Notes: a model not told the origin generated them from the sequence alone. Shown: positions 24,138-33,086, numbered from the stretch's first letter. The stretch is DNA of 35,478 bases from an uncultured Lachnospiraceae bacterium (GCA_944377325.1 CALWEP010000070.1:1-35478), one strand, 5' to 3'. Numbers and translations are program-made.

Positions 24138-25415
24138 TTAATTTCCAATCATAACCTTAATGATCGTCTCATTCGTCTCCTTCATTCCTTCTTTGGCAAC
24201 ACGGCCTACATTGGCGATGGTCTGATCCGCAGTATCTGCCACGATGCCGTCTCCTCCGCAGAACTTCTGTCCGCGGACATACATCTGATAGCCCAGGATT
24301 CCCGCTCCCACTGCCGTAGCGATCTTTCCGGCGCAGGACGGCTTGGCTCCGTCGCATACCATGCCGGACACAATTGCCAGGGCATTCGTCACCGTATGGC
24401 AAACCACATCCAGGTCTCCGCCGTTCAGGTACGCAATTCCTGCTCCTGCTCCTGCTCCCGCGCTCACCGCGCCGCAGAACGCGGACAGCCGTCCGATGGG
24501 AGTTTTCTGATGGATAGCCGTCAGGTTGGACAGAGCCAGAGCCCGGTATTTTTTCTCTTCATCCACACCCAGCTCTTTGGCATAAACCAGCACCGGTACG
24601 GAGGCAGTGATTCCCTGGTTTCCGCTTCCGGAATTGATCACCACCGGCAGCTCGCATCCGTCCATTCTGGCGTCGGAGCCGGCAGCCGCCATAGCTCTTG
24701 CTCTGGTAGCCACATCGCTGCCCACAGCAGAAAGCAATACCTTTCCCACATTGGCGCCGTAGGAATTTTTCATTCCCTCCTCCGCGATGGTCAGATTATA
24801 TTTCTCCTGAATCTCCAGTACCGGCTTCACATCCTCCACGTCCACCGTGGTGGCAAAATCCCAGATATCCGCCATGTTAAGCAGAGAGCGGTCTGTCAGC
24901 CCGGATTCCGATTCTCCGTTTACTTTTACTTCCTTTTTGACGGTTCCGTCCTTTTCAATGAGAACCACATTCGTATGATAATTGGCAATGCGAACCTTTG
25001 AGTAAGAATCGCCGCTGTAAAGCGTTACGATGATTTCAAAAGTCAGTCCATTGTCAATGTGCTCCACTTTGATTTCCGTTTTTTCCAGGAATTTTTTGAT
25101 TTCCTCCACCTGATCCGCCGTTACCTGGGAAATCACCTCCAGCTCCTTATCCGGATTGCCGGCTACGATTCCCGCTGCCGCTGCCGCTTCAATTCCCTTC
25201 ATATGTCCCGTATTGGGAACGATTACGGATTTCACGTTCTTGATAATGCTTCCGCTGGCTCCCACCACTACCCGGTCAGGAAGAACGCCCAGCTCTCTCT
25301 CCGCCACCGCAGCGGCGTAAGCCAGAGCAATGGGCTCCGTACAGCCCATAGCCGGGATCAGCTCCTCTTTCAGGATATCAATATAGGCCTGGTATTTCAC
25401 ATCTGTTTTCTTCAT
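24138..25415 (-). CDS. UPF0597 protein, L-cysteine desulfidase / L-serine dehydratase-like
   Basis: A 425-residue protein of the YhaM/CyuA family. Members are iron-sulfur enzymes that eliminate H2S from cysteine or ammonia from serine-like substrates. The start is the ATG at the MKKTDVKYQAYI sequence with AGAGGGG about 12 bases upstream; a much longer open frame runs on but its first part is only the antisense of the LysR gene. Cysteines suited to a [4Fe-4S] cluster lie in MGCTEP (Cys25) and in the C-terminal CDGAKPSCAGK and FCGGDG segments. SGSGNQG is a conserved catalytic-region motif. It heads a two-gene unit with the DAACS symporter and is divergent from a LysR gene. Confidence 0.88.
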   Translation of the reverse strand: MKKTDVKYQAYIDILKEELIPAMGCTEPIALAYAAAVAERELGVLPDRVVVGASGSIIKNVKSVIVPNTGHMKGIEAAAAAGIVAGNPDKELEVISQVTADQVEEIKKFLEKTEIKVEHIDNGLTFEIIVTLYSGDSYSKVRIANYHTNVVLIEKDGTVKKEVKVNGESESGLTDRSLLNMADIWDFATTVDVEDVKPVLEIQEKYNLTIAEEGMKNSYGANVGKVLLSAVGSDVATRARAMAAAGSDARMDGCELPVVINSGSGNQGITASVPVLVYAKELGVDEEKKYRALALSNLTAIHQKTPIGRLSAFCGAVSAGAGAGAGIAYLNGGDLDVVCHTVTNALAIVSGMVCDGAKPSCAGKIATAVGAGILGYQMYVRGQKFCGGDGIVADTADQTIANVGRVAKEGMKETNETIIKVMIGN

Positions 25416-25505
25416 ACGAATCTGTTCCCCTCTTTCCTGCCGGAACTCCGGTCCGGCATTTCCCTTGTAATATTCAGCCAATTTGCGTTTTTTTCCTGTA
25501 CCGCA

Positions 25506-25560
25506 TTGACCTTCCTTTGCCGCTATTATATTATAAATACAATTAGATGTAAAATTTAAT
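25506..25560. promoter_or_regulatory. Overlapping face-to-face promoters for UPF0597 and LysR genes
   Basis: Minus strand: -35 TTTACA (25548-25553), 17-base spacer, -10 TATAAT (25525-25530). Plus strand: -35 TTGACC (25506-25511), 17-base spacer, -10 TATTAT (25529-25534). The two -10 boxes share two bases, so the polymerases should exclude each other. ATTA-N11-TAAT at 25542-25560 is a candidate LysR site over the minus-strand -35. Confidence 0.55.
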
Positions 25561-25610
25561 GTTTTAAAAGAATCGTTTAATAATTTTAAAGATAAAGGAG
25601 GGGAACTGCA

Positions 25611-26549
25611 ATGGAATTTCGGGAAATCACCACCTTTCTTCAGATCGCTCAGCTGAAAAGCTTTTCCAAAGCCGCTCAGAAGCTGGACTACTCCCAGGGG
25701 GCTGTAACCGTACAGATCAAGCACCTGGAGGCGGAACTGGGCGTCCGCCTGTTCGACCGCATCGGCAAGCAGATCAGTCTGACCCACCACGGGGAACAGT
25801 TCTACCAGTATGCCGTCACTCTCACAAAGGAGCTGGAACAGATCAAAAGCACCATCTCCTCCGCCAAAGAGCCGGCCGGCACCCTCACCCTGGGAACCAT
25901 TGAATCGCTCTGCTCCTCCGTGTTCCCTCCCATTCTGTCTCAGTACCACAGAATGTTTCCTCAGGTAAATGTGAGCATCATCATTGACTCCCCCAGAACA
26001 CTTCTGGATATGCTCAATGAAAATGCTCTTGATATTGTATATTTCCTGGACAAGCGGATTTATGATCACCGTTGGGTAAAAGTGCTGGAAGAGCCGGAGG
26101 AAATCGTATTTACCGCCTCCTCCTCCCATCCCCTGGCCGGGAGAACGGATCTGGATCTGGACGAGGTAATCGCCCAGCCTTTCCTCCTGACAGAACGGGC
26201 GGCCAGCTACCGCCATATTCTGGACCGGTATCTGGCCGCCTACGGAAAAGGCATCCGTCCCTTTCTGGAAATCGGGAATACGGACTTTATTGTTCAAATG
26301 CTGAGAGAAAACACCGGGGTATCGCTTCTTCCCCTTTTCTCCATAAAAAACGATATGAAAAACAGGATCCTCACCCCTTTAAAGGTAAAGGACTTCCATA
26401 TGCAGGTGTGGAGGCAGATCGTCTACCACAAGGATAAATGGGTTACCAGAGAAATGGCGGAGTTTTTAAAGCTGGCAGGAGCCGTCTCTCCGGACCGGCT
26501 GAACCCGTCCCCGCAGGAATTACCGGTTTTTAAAAATCTCGACCACTGA
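25611..26549 (+). CDS. LysR-family regulator, probable regulator of the UPF0597-DAACS unit
   Basis: A 312-residue LysR-type regulator with AAAGGAGGGG before the ATG. The helix-turn-helix region reads KSFSKAAQKLDYSQGAVTVQIKHLEAELG, followed by FDRIGKQISLT, the CysB/CysL-type pattern. The effector domain includes DIVYFLDKRIYDH and NTGVSLLPLFSIK. It is divergent from the cysteine/serine-degrading enzyme, so response to cysteine, serine or a derivative is plausible. Its last 30 bases overlap the end of the coiled-coil gene on the other strand. Confidence 0.9.
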   Translation: MEFREITTFLQIAQLKSFSKAAQKLDYSQGAVTVQIKHLEAELGVRLFDRIGKQISLTHHGEQFYQYAVTLTKELEQIKSTISSAKEPAGTLTLGTIESLCSSVFPPILSQYHRMFPQVNVSIIIDSPRTLLDMLNENALDIVYFLDKRIYDHRWVKVLEEPEEIVFTASSSHPLAGRTDLDLDEVIAQPFLLTERAASYRHILDRYLAAYGKGIRPFLEIGNTDFIVQMLRENTGVSLLPLFSIKNDMKNRILTPLKVKDFHMQVWRQIVYHKDKWVTREMAEFLKLAGAVSPDRLNPSPQELPVFKNLDH

Positions 26550-28691
26550 CCGGAAGATCTCGACGATCACGTTCCACATCCTCTGAAACGGTCCCTCTTC
26601 CCCTGCGGAAGCTCCCTCTTCATCGGAGATATCCGTAGGAAGGTCGTCCTCGCTGATTTCTTTCGTTCGAATCACGATCTGAAGGCTCTCCGGCTCCTGG
26701 TTTTTCCCGGAGGTAAAGGAAATCATTTCCGCCTCTGGATCCATATTCAGGAAGTTATTCTCCTCCTCAAACTCGTCCAGCTGCTCATCCAGGGTCTCCT
26801 TCATATCCGCTCCGGCAGCCCTTACGTCTGCCGTGTCATCCAGCATCTGAAGGCTCTTGTCCAGCAGCTCCATGGCTCCCTGAAGGCTGTCTCTGGTCCC
26901 CCGGTCCATGGAATCTCCCGCCGCTTTCAGCGTGCTGTCCACTACGGACAGAAAGCTGTGCGTGCTGTCAATGGTTCTGCTCATCCCGGTCATCAGATCT
27001 TCCGTGGAACGGAGCGCCTCCATCATAGACGGCACATAGCTGTCCACCGTGGAAATCAGTCCCCGCATATCCTCCATCAGATACACCATCTGTTCATCCG
27101 CGCCTCTCAGGGAAGAGAGAACCTTTGCGGAGTCCCTGGCCGTATCCTCCGCAGTGTTCAGCACCTGATTAATCTCATCGATGACGGCGGAAGCCGTTCC
27201 TTCCACAGCCTGAGTATTTCCCAGGATCTGGCTCAGCTGTTCCAGCATGGCGTCCACCTCATTCAGATAAGCATTCTTTCCCAGATCCTCCAGCCCTTCA
27301 TTCATAAGAGCATATTCCTCTTCCAGGCCCTCCTCCGTAATCCAGTACGGCTCCTCCGAGGGCGTTGCCTGGGAATCTTCTGTTCCGTAATATGCGGAGC
27401 CTGCATAGTCCAGGCTCTCCTTCAGAATGTTCCAGCTGTCCCGCGCGGCGCTCTCGCTGCCGCTCAGCTGCCCCAGCATTCCGCGGATCTGCTCCACCAG
27501 CGCCTGCGCCTGTGCCGCGTCCTCCCGGATCTGCGCCAGAATGGCCGCCTTTTCCTCCTGAGAGACCGACGGAACGGCATTGGCAATCTTATTCAGGTTG
27601 TCCCTCAGCCCTCCCATGCGGGCATACAGATCATCCAGCTCTCCCTCCAGTTCATACATGGTGGAGGACATCTGATTGGTATCCTCATTAATATCCGTCA
27701 CCGCCTGACGCGCCGTCTGCAGATAGGGCACCAGAGCCGCCGTCCACACCGCCATCTGATCCAGGTCATTCAAAGCGGCGGAGGCGCTGCTCTCCATGGC
27801 AGCCCGGTTCTGCGACGCGATCTCCCTGGCCCGATCCAGAGACGCCAGACCGCTTTTTACCTGGCTTACGTCTCCCTTCATGGATTCCAGAACCTCCAGA
27901 AGCTGATCTACGCTCTCGTACATCCGGTCTCCGTCTTCCCTCCAGGTATCCTTCGCCTCCTTCAGATCCTTAATGTGGTTCAGATCCTCCAGCCTTCCGG
28001 GAACCATGATCATCAGCGCCCCGATGCTCTCATAGCTGTCCGTTCCGATGCGAATGGTAAAGTCTCCCTCTTCTCCGGGCAGGGCCGCGAACACAGCCGC
28101 CTTTTCCGTACCGATGGTCTGAAGCTGGGCTCCGGGAGCGTCCACGCTGTAGCAGTCCTCCATATCTACGGGAAATATTACGGAGAGAACCATATTGTTC
28201 CTGTAGTATTCCTCCGCGTTCTCATTGGGCATTGCCTTCACATTGATTTCTATCAGGCCGGAGGCCCCCGCAAGCTCCTCGGCTTTCCTGGGTACTCCGT
28301 TCAGCTTGTAGGACAGATCGAAGGTCCAGGGCAGTTCCACCGTCTCCGGATCCATGACTCCTTCATAGTAAAACCGCTTATTTTCCCCGCTGTATTTCCA
28401 AGTGACCCGGTCTCCGTCTATCTCCGGCTCCCTTTCGTCCGTCATATTTACTATTTTTTCATAATTTCCGTAATCCGTAAAGCTGCCGTCCCCTGTCAGA
28501 AAACAGCTCTTCACCACGCTTACGTCCGTCTTTTCTCCGTAATAATCCAGATTCACATACATGGTTTCATCCACAGCCGGGGACGGCTCCTCTGCCCCGC
28601 AGCTGCCTGCCGCCGTCAGCGTAAAAAGCACCGCCGCCATGCAGCCTGCCGCCGTCCTCCTGTACCTGTATATGTATCGGTTAAACCACAT
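26520..28691 (-). CDS. Secreted coiled-coil protein paired with the MMPL exporter
   Basis: A 723-residue exported protein that I do not recognise as a named family. Residues about 8-30 form a signal peptide ending TAAGSCGAEE; the Cys could be lipidated, but the lipobox (AGSC) is imperfect. A beta-rich first third (to about residue 240) is followed by long helical heptad segments from about 245 to 660, rich in Leu, Glu, Gln and Ala, and a Glu-rich stretch. It ends in a short amphipathic segment (FQRMWNVIVEIFRSVVEIFKNR, over 20 residues in total). The ATG overlaps the exporter stop codon by 11 bases with AAGGAGGG upstream, so the two are coupled. It may be the extracytoplasmic partner or adaptor of the exporter. 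Confidence 0.7.
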   Translation of the reverse strand: MWFNRYIYRYRRTAAGCMAAVLFTLTAAGSCGAEEPSPAVDETMYVNLDYYGEKTDVSVVKSCFLTGDGSFTDYGNYEKIVNMTDEREPEIDGDRVTWKYSGENKRFYYEGVMDPETVELPWTFDLSYKLNGVPRKAEELAGASGLIEINVKAMPNENAEEYYRNNMVLSVIFPVDMEDCYSVDAPGAQLQTIGTEKAAVFAALPGEEGDFTIRIGTDSYESIGALMIMVPGRLEDLNHIKDLKEAKDTWREDGDRMYESVDQLLEVLESMKGDVSQVKSGLASLDRAREIASQNRAAMESSASAALNDLDQMAVWTAALVPYLQTARQAVTDINEDTNQMSSTMYELEGELDDLYARMGGLRDNLNKIANAVPSVSQEEKAAILAQIREDAAQAQALVEQIRGMLGQLSGSESAARDSWNILKESLDYAGSAYYGTEDSQATPSEEPYWITEEGLEEEYALMNEGLEDLGKNAYLNEVDAMLEQLSQILGNTQAVEGTASAVIDEINQVLNTAEDTARDSAKVLSSLRGADEQMVYLMEDMRGLISTVDSYVPSMMEALRSTEDLMTGMSRTIDSTHSFLSVVDSTLKAAGDSMDRGTRDSLQGAMELLDKSLQMLDDTADVRAAGADMKETLDEQLDEFEEENNFLNMDPEAEMISFTSGKNQEPESLQIVIRTKEISEDDLPTDISDEEGASAGEEGPFQRMWNVIVEIFRSVVEIFKNR

Positions 28692-30882
28692 CTTTTTTTC
28701 CCTCCTTGATATTTTTCCTGCTGGCCCGCTGAAGCAGGGATTTGGCTTTCTCTTTTCTCCGTTCTGCCCGGCGCTTCAGATACTGTTTGATCATTTCCAG
28801 CTCATTGTTCATCAGAATCCGGTCTCCCATTACCAGCAGCGCCGGCATGAGGGTTCCCACCAGAATCATGCTGAGAATGGCTCCCCGGCCGATGAGGTGT
28901 CCCAGGTCTCCGATCGCCGCGATGGTGGATACTTGATAAAGGATGTAGCCCACAATAGTCAGAATGGAGCCGGAAGTGAGAATCGCCGGAATGCTCCTCT
29001 TCAGAGTTTCCACAGCGGCCGCATTCTTCTCCATTCCCAGCTGCTTGCGGCAGGCAATGTAATTATTGGTGGTAAGAATGGCGTAGTCCACCGTAGCTCC
29101 CAGCTGTACGCAGCTCACGATTATATATCCCATAAATATCATGGTTTCTCCCCGAATATAGGGAATGGCCATATTGATAAAAATTGCCACCTCGATGGGT
29201 ACCATGGCGATCACCGGAATGATCAGAGACTTAAAGCTGAACATCACCACCAGAAATACTCCGATGAGCGACAGCGTATTTACCCGGCTGTAATCCACCG
29301 TAATCGTCTTTTCGATATCCTGAGTGGACGGAGTGGCTCCCACAAGATAGGAATTTTCCGGATAATATTTTTTCATAATGGACTGAATCTCGTCGGAATA
29401 CTGATACGCCAGGGAGCTCTCCCCTTTTGAGCGGACGTAAATCAGGATCCGGGACCAGCCGCTTTCGTCATGGAGCAGACTGGTGACGCTTTCCGGCAGA
29501 AAGCTTTCCGGAACTCCCTGCGGCAGAGTCTGGGAAAGGGAGAGTACGGATTTCGTATAGGAGAGGTCATCCAGTTCCTCCGCGAACTGTCTCTCCTTCA
29601 CATTGTCCCCGGAAGGAATAAGGGCCATCATCATATTGCTTTTTCCGAATACGGCGTCGATCTCCTGTTCATCCGCGTAAACGCTGGTTCCTTCTCCCGA
29701 TCCCACCGCGTCGTTTCCGTAAAGAAAAGAGTTCATTCCCTGAGCCGTATAGGCGGGAATGGCGATCACCGCCACAAATATCAAAACGGCATACCGGATT
29801 TTAAAGATCCCTCTGCTCAGGCGGTCAAAGGAGGGAAGGAAGGAGCGGTGAGCCGTTTTTTCCATTCCCTTTGCCAGCCGCAGAATCATGGCAGGCATAA
29901 ACAGCACTACGGTGATCAGGCTGATCACGATGCCCTTCGCCAGCACGATACCCATGTCGAAGCCGATGCTGAATTTCATAAAGGTCAGAACGAGAAAGCC
30001 CACAATCGTAGTCAGGCTGCTGGCAAAAATGGAATTAAGCGCTTCCTCAATGGCATTTCTCAGAGCCTCTGTCTGGCTGGCCCCCGCCTGCTTCTGTCTG
30101 GTAAAGGCGTGGATCAGGAAAATGGAATAGTCCATGGACACGGCCAGCTGCAGCACTGCCGACACGCTGTCCGTCAGGAAGGATACTTCGCCCAAAAATA
30201 TATTGGTTCCCTTGTTGATCACAACCGCCACGCCCATGATCAGCAGATAGAGCACCGGCTCCAGCCATGAGTTGGTAGTCAGGCAGAGGATTACAAAAAT
30301 CATGAATACGCCGATGGACAGAATCATTTTCATTTCCGCCTGAACGTTTTCCGCCACCGATTTGTCCTGCACGGCCATACCCACGTAATAGCCCTTATCG
30401 CCGGTGATCTTTTTCATCTCGTCAATGGCCTGGGACGTCTTTTTGCTGGTATCTCCCTCCTCAAAGGTTACGTCAAACACGGCGCAGTTATCTTTGTAGT
30501 ACTGATCGATGGAGGTATAGTCAATAAAGCTTTCGCCTGCAAACACATTCGTGCCTGTGTCCAGCCACAGGATCTGATCCACCCCGTCTACCTGCTCCAG
30601 ACGGTCCTTATACGCCTTCGCTTCATAAAGGGTCACATCCTTGACCATCACCCTGGCCGTTCCCGGATAGCCGAAGGTCTCCTCCATCTTATTCAGGCCT
30701 TCCTTTGACTGAACCGTATCCGGCAGATATTCCGTCAGATCATAATTGATATCCACAAACGGAGCCATCATGGCCGATATCAGAACCGCTATGATAAATA
30801 CCTTTTCAATGGTCCTGCTCTTCTCTATGATAAAACCGGGCAGATCAAAAGGTTTCTTTCCTTTAGAAAAACGGAATTTCAT
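28681..30882 (-). CDS. MMPL/RND-family exporter
   Basis: A 733-residue membrane transporter with about 12 hydrophobic segments in two halves, each with a large extracytoplasmic loop, as in MmpL/HpnN-type RND exporters. The proton-relay aspartates occur in VSMDYSIFLIHAF (Asp251) and in the second repeat as GATVDYAILTTNNY. The start at MKFRFSKGKK has AAAGGAG upstream and is preferred over an ATG 16 codons earlier. It is transcribed with the coiled-coil protein gene and is divergent from a TetR gene. Family members export lipids, polyketides or drugs. The cargo cannot be told here. Confidence 0.88.
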   Translation of the reverse strand: MKFRFSKGKKPFDLPGFIIEKSRTIEKVFIIAVLISAMMAPFVDINYDLTEYLPDTVQSKEGLNKMEETFGYPGTARVMVKDVTLYEAKAYKDRLEQVDGVDQILWLDTGTNVFAGESFIDYTSIDQYYKDNCAVFDVTFEEGDTSKKTSQAIDEMKKITGDKGYYVGMAVQDKSVAENVQAEMKMILSIGVFMIFVILCLTTNSWLEPVLYLLIMGVAVVINKGTNIFLGEVSFLTDSVSAVLQLAVSMDYSIFLIHAFTRQKQAGASQTEALRNAIEEALNSIFASSLTTIVGFLVLTFMKFSIGFDMGIVLAKGIVISLITVVLFMPAMILRLAKGMEKTAHRSFLPSFDRLSRGIFKIRYAVLIFVAVIAIPAYTAQGMNSFLYGNDAVGSGEGTSVYADEQEIDAVFGKSNMMMALIPSGDNVKERQFAEELDDLSYTKSVLSLSQTLPQGVPESFLPESVTSLLHDESGWSRILIYVRSKGESSLAYQYSDEIQSIMKKYYPENSYLVGATPSTQDIEKTITVDYSRVNTLSLIGVFLVVMFSFKSLIIPVIAMVPIEVAIFINMAIPYIRGETMIFMGYIIVSCVQLGATVDYAILTTNNYIACRKQLGMEKNAAAVETLKRSIPAILTSGSILTIVGYILYQVSTIAAIGDLGHLIGRGAILSMILVGTLMPALLVMGDRILMNNELEMIKQYLKRRAERRKEKAKSLLQRASRKNIKEGKKDVV

Positions 30883-30959
30883 TCTTTCACTCCTTTGCTT
30901 TTCATTCCGTTTATTAATAAACACTTTCATCGTTAATTGACATTTGTCTATTTATAAAC

Positions 30960-30996
30960 TATAATGAATTATACTGACATAGATACAGAATTACAA
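30960..30996 (-). promoter_or_regulatory. Promoter of the MMPL operon with a palindromic TetR-operator candidate
   Basis: Minus-strand -35 TTGTAA (30991-30996) and -10 TATAAT (30968-30973) are spaced by 17 bases. The -10 is one arm of a near-perfect palindrome TATAAT-GA-ATTATA (30960-30973). Bound repressor would block this promoter. ATTTATAAAC also occurs twice (30950-30959, 31002-31011), and ATAAACTAT (30954) recurs inverted at 31043-31051. Confidence 0.55.
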
Positions 30997-31093
30997 TAAT
31001 CATTTATAAACGGTCTGCCCGTTTTTAGACACTTTTGGATAAATAGTTTATTAATGTACTGAGTTTACAAAAATTTTATAAAAGGAGTTTTCT

Positions 31094-31675
31094 ATGAAAG
31101 AGACAACCGTTGACCGCCGTATCCGAAAAACCAAGCAGCAGCTCCGGCAGAGCCTGACCGCGCTGCTTCAGACAAAGCCAATCCAGAATATCACCGTAAA
31201 AGAACTGGCCGATATGGCGGACATCAACCGAGGAACCTTCTATCTCCATTACCGGGATGTATTCGACCTGCTGAATCAGATTGAGGGCGAGCTTCTGGAC
31301 GAGCTGGAGGCGGTACTGGAAAAATATCAGCCGGGCAGCATCCTTCTCAATACGGTAAATATTTTTTCAGACATTTACCGGCTGGTTCAGGAAAACAGTG
31401 AAATGGTAGGAATCCTCATAGGCGAACACGGAGAAATGAATTTTTCCAGCCGTCTGAACCAGATTCTCAGAGAGAAATGCCTGCGGGACTGGATGGAGCA
31501 CTTCCGCTCAGAGAAGAATGAAGCTTTCGACTATTATTACATATTTATTTCATCGGGATGTATGGGCATCGTTCAGCAGTGGCTGAAATCAGGGATGAAG
31601 GAGACTCCCCTGGAGCTGGCAAAGCTGACGGAGCAGATCATACGGAACGGTTCCCGGCTGCTGCAGGCAGAATAA
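31094..31675 (+). CDS. TetR-family regulator, probable repressor of the MMPL operon
   Basis: A 193-residue TetR-type regulator with AAAGGAG before the ATG. The helix-turn-helix reads NITVKELADMADINRGTFYLHYRDVFDLL (about 32-60 in total), typical of the family. The C-terminal ligand-binding half is helical and has no obvious relation to a characterised member. It is divergent from the MMPL-coiled-coil operon, so it most likely represses that operon and is released by the exporter's cargo or a related compound. A strong bidirectional terminator follows. Confidence 0.92.
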   Translation: MKETTVDRRIRKTKQQLRQSLTALLQTKPIQNITVKELADMADINRGTFYLHYRDVFDLLNQIEGELLDELEAVLEKYQPGSILLNTVNIFSDIYRLVQENSEMVGILIGEHGEMNFSSRLNQILREKCLRDWMEHFRSEKNEAFDYYYIFISSGCMGIVQQWLKSGMKETPLELAKLTEQIIRNGSRLLQAE

Positions 31676-31740
31676 TAAATCAGAAAGAGAGGCGTCCCGC
31701 CGGTTTTCACCGGCAGAAACGCCTTTCTTTCTGATTTATT
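31674..31740. terminator. Bidirectional terminator between tetR and the CitMHS gene
   Basis: The outer arms 31674-31695 and 31719-31740 match in inverted form at 21 of 22 positions. Inside them GCCGG (31699-31703) pairs with CCGGC (31710-31714). The left arm begins within the tetR stop codon and the right arm ends 14 bases before the CitMHS stop. It serves both convergent genes. Confidence 0.9.
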
Positions 31741-31754
31741 CTTAGAAGCAGATT

Positions 31755-33086
31755 TTAGATAATACCCATGAAAAGCCCTGCGAACAGGCAGATAATGCTC
31801 AGCACCCAGATCCAGAGGAAGCTGGTTCTGATGTGGTCTTTGATCTCCACTCCCGCCAGTCCTACGCCTAAGAAGGTGGCCGGAACCACCGGGCTGATAA
31901 AGGTAGCGAAGTTCTTGCACACTACCATGGAAATGCCGATGTGCAGCGGATCCACTCCGAATTTCGCTCCTACCTGAATCAGGATGGGCAGCAGTCCGTA
32001 GAAGAAGGAGTCCGTGCAGAACACCAGTCCCAGAGGAGCAGACAGAATGCCGATGATGATGGGAAGGAACCTGCCCATGGAAACAGGGATAAAGGAAGCC
32101 AGAACAATGGCCATCTGATCCATGATTCCGCTCTCCTCCAGCACGCCCAGGAATACGCCTGCCGCCAGGATCGTGGACGCCATCATCAGGGCCGGAGCCG
32201 CATGGGAGTTGATGATCTTCTTCTGATGTTTTGCTCCCGGATAGTTTACAAACAGAGCCAGCACACAGCCTACCATAAAGGTATAGTACGCGGGAACCTT
32301 TAAGAATACCAGAGCGATTACTACCGCCAGGGTAAGAACGATGTTGAACCAGAACAGCTTCGGACGGGCCAGTTCGTTCTTCTCCTCCTCCGTGGGAATA
32401 TGCTCGTCTCCCTCACCGTAGTCCACCTGTCTGGCGCTGCCTAAGCCTGCGCCCTGCTTTTTCTCCACAACTCCCCAGAACACAGCTGTGCCAAGAGATA
32501 AGAGAATACCTACGATCTGCATGGGAATCAGCTCCATCCAGAGAACGTTTGCCTCAATTCCCAGCACGGAAGCCGTTCTCATGGTAGGACCTCCCCAGGG
32601 CAGCAGGTTCATAACGCCCATGGCCGTGATACAGATCAGAAGCAGGATGGTGGGACGCATTTTCAGCTTCTTGAATACGGGAAGCATGGCCGGAATGGTA
32701 ATCAGGAAGGTGGAAGCGCCGCCGCCGTCCAGATGGCCGATCATGGCGATGATGCAGGTCATTACGCAGACGCCGATTACGCTGCTGCCCACCCGTTTCA
32801 TGAGAACATTGATGATCCGGTCAAACATTCCCGCGTCATTCATAATGCCGAAAAACAGTACGGAGAAGATAAACAGAGCCGCTGTGGAATACACGCCCTT
32901 TACGCCGGCCTCTATGTAATCTCCCATCTCCGCCACAGAAAAGGTTCCCGTGAGAACCAGGACCAGCACCGTCACCGTAGTCACTCCGGCAAAGGCCAGG
33001 GCCGGAACCGTCCAGTTCTTCAGAAGCAGGAAAATGATCGCCAGGATCGTGGCAAATCCCAGCAGTGCAAGCATAAGCTCACTCAT
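31755..33086 (-). CDS. CitMHS-family citrate:cation symporter
   Basis: A 443-residue membrane transporter of the CitM/CitN type, which takes up citrate complexed with magnesium, calcium or other divalent metals. About 11-12 hydrophobic segments are visible. Conserved segments include GHLDGGGASTFLITIPAMLP (118-137) and LPWGGPTMR (162-170). AAGGGGG precedes the ATG. It follows the sensor kinase gene by 106 bases on the same strand, and the gap holds repeats that may be regulator sites. A two-component system next to such a transporter recalls the CitST-CitM pairing of Bacillus, although the kinase here is of a different type. Together with the 2HCT transporter at 2821-4131 this gives the cell two separate hydroxy-acid uptake systems. 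Confidence 0.9.
   Translation of the reverse strand: MSELMLALLGFATILAIIFLLLKNWTVPALAFAGVTTVTVLVLVLTGTFSVAEMGDYIEAGVKGVYSTAALFIFSVLFFGIMNDAGMFDRIINVLMKRVGSSVIGVCVMTCIIAMIGHLDGGGASTFLITIPAMLPVFKKLKMRPTILLLICITAMGVMNLLPWGGPTMRTASVLGIEANVLWMELIPMQIVGILLSLGTAVFWGVVEKKQGAGLGSARQVDYGEGDEHIPTEEEKNELARPKLFWFNIVLTLAVVIALVFLKVPAYYTFMVGCVLALFVNYPGAKHQKKIINSHAAPALMMASTILAAGVFLGVLEESGIMDQMAIVLASFIPVSMGRFLPIIIGILSAPLGLVFCTDSFFYGLLPILIQVGAKFGVDPLHIGISMVVCKNFATFISPVVPATFLGVGLAGVEIKDHIRTSFLWIWVLSIICLFAGLFMGII

Noticed and set aside
25416..26297. N-terminal extension making a 719-residue UPF0597 fusion protein
   Set aside because: The extension is antisense to the LysR gene. The family start with Cys25 in MGCTEP and the promoter at 25525-25553 place the real start at 25415.
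26958..28709. 583-codon plus-strand frame opposite the coiled-coil protein gene
   Set aside because: Low-complexity His/Arg/Leu-rich translation typical of antisense of a Glu/Leu-rich coiled coil. The minus-strand gene has a signal peptide, ribosome site and coupling to the exporter.
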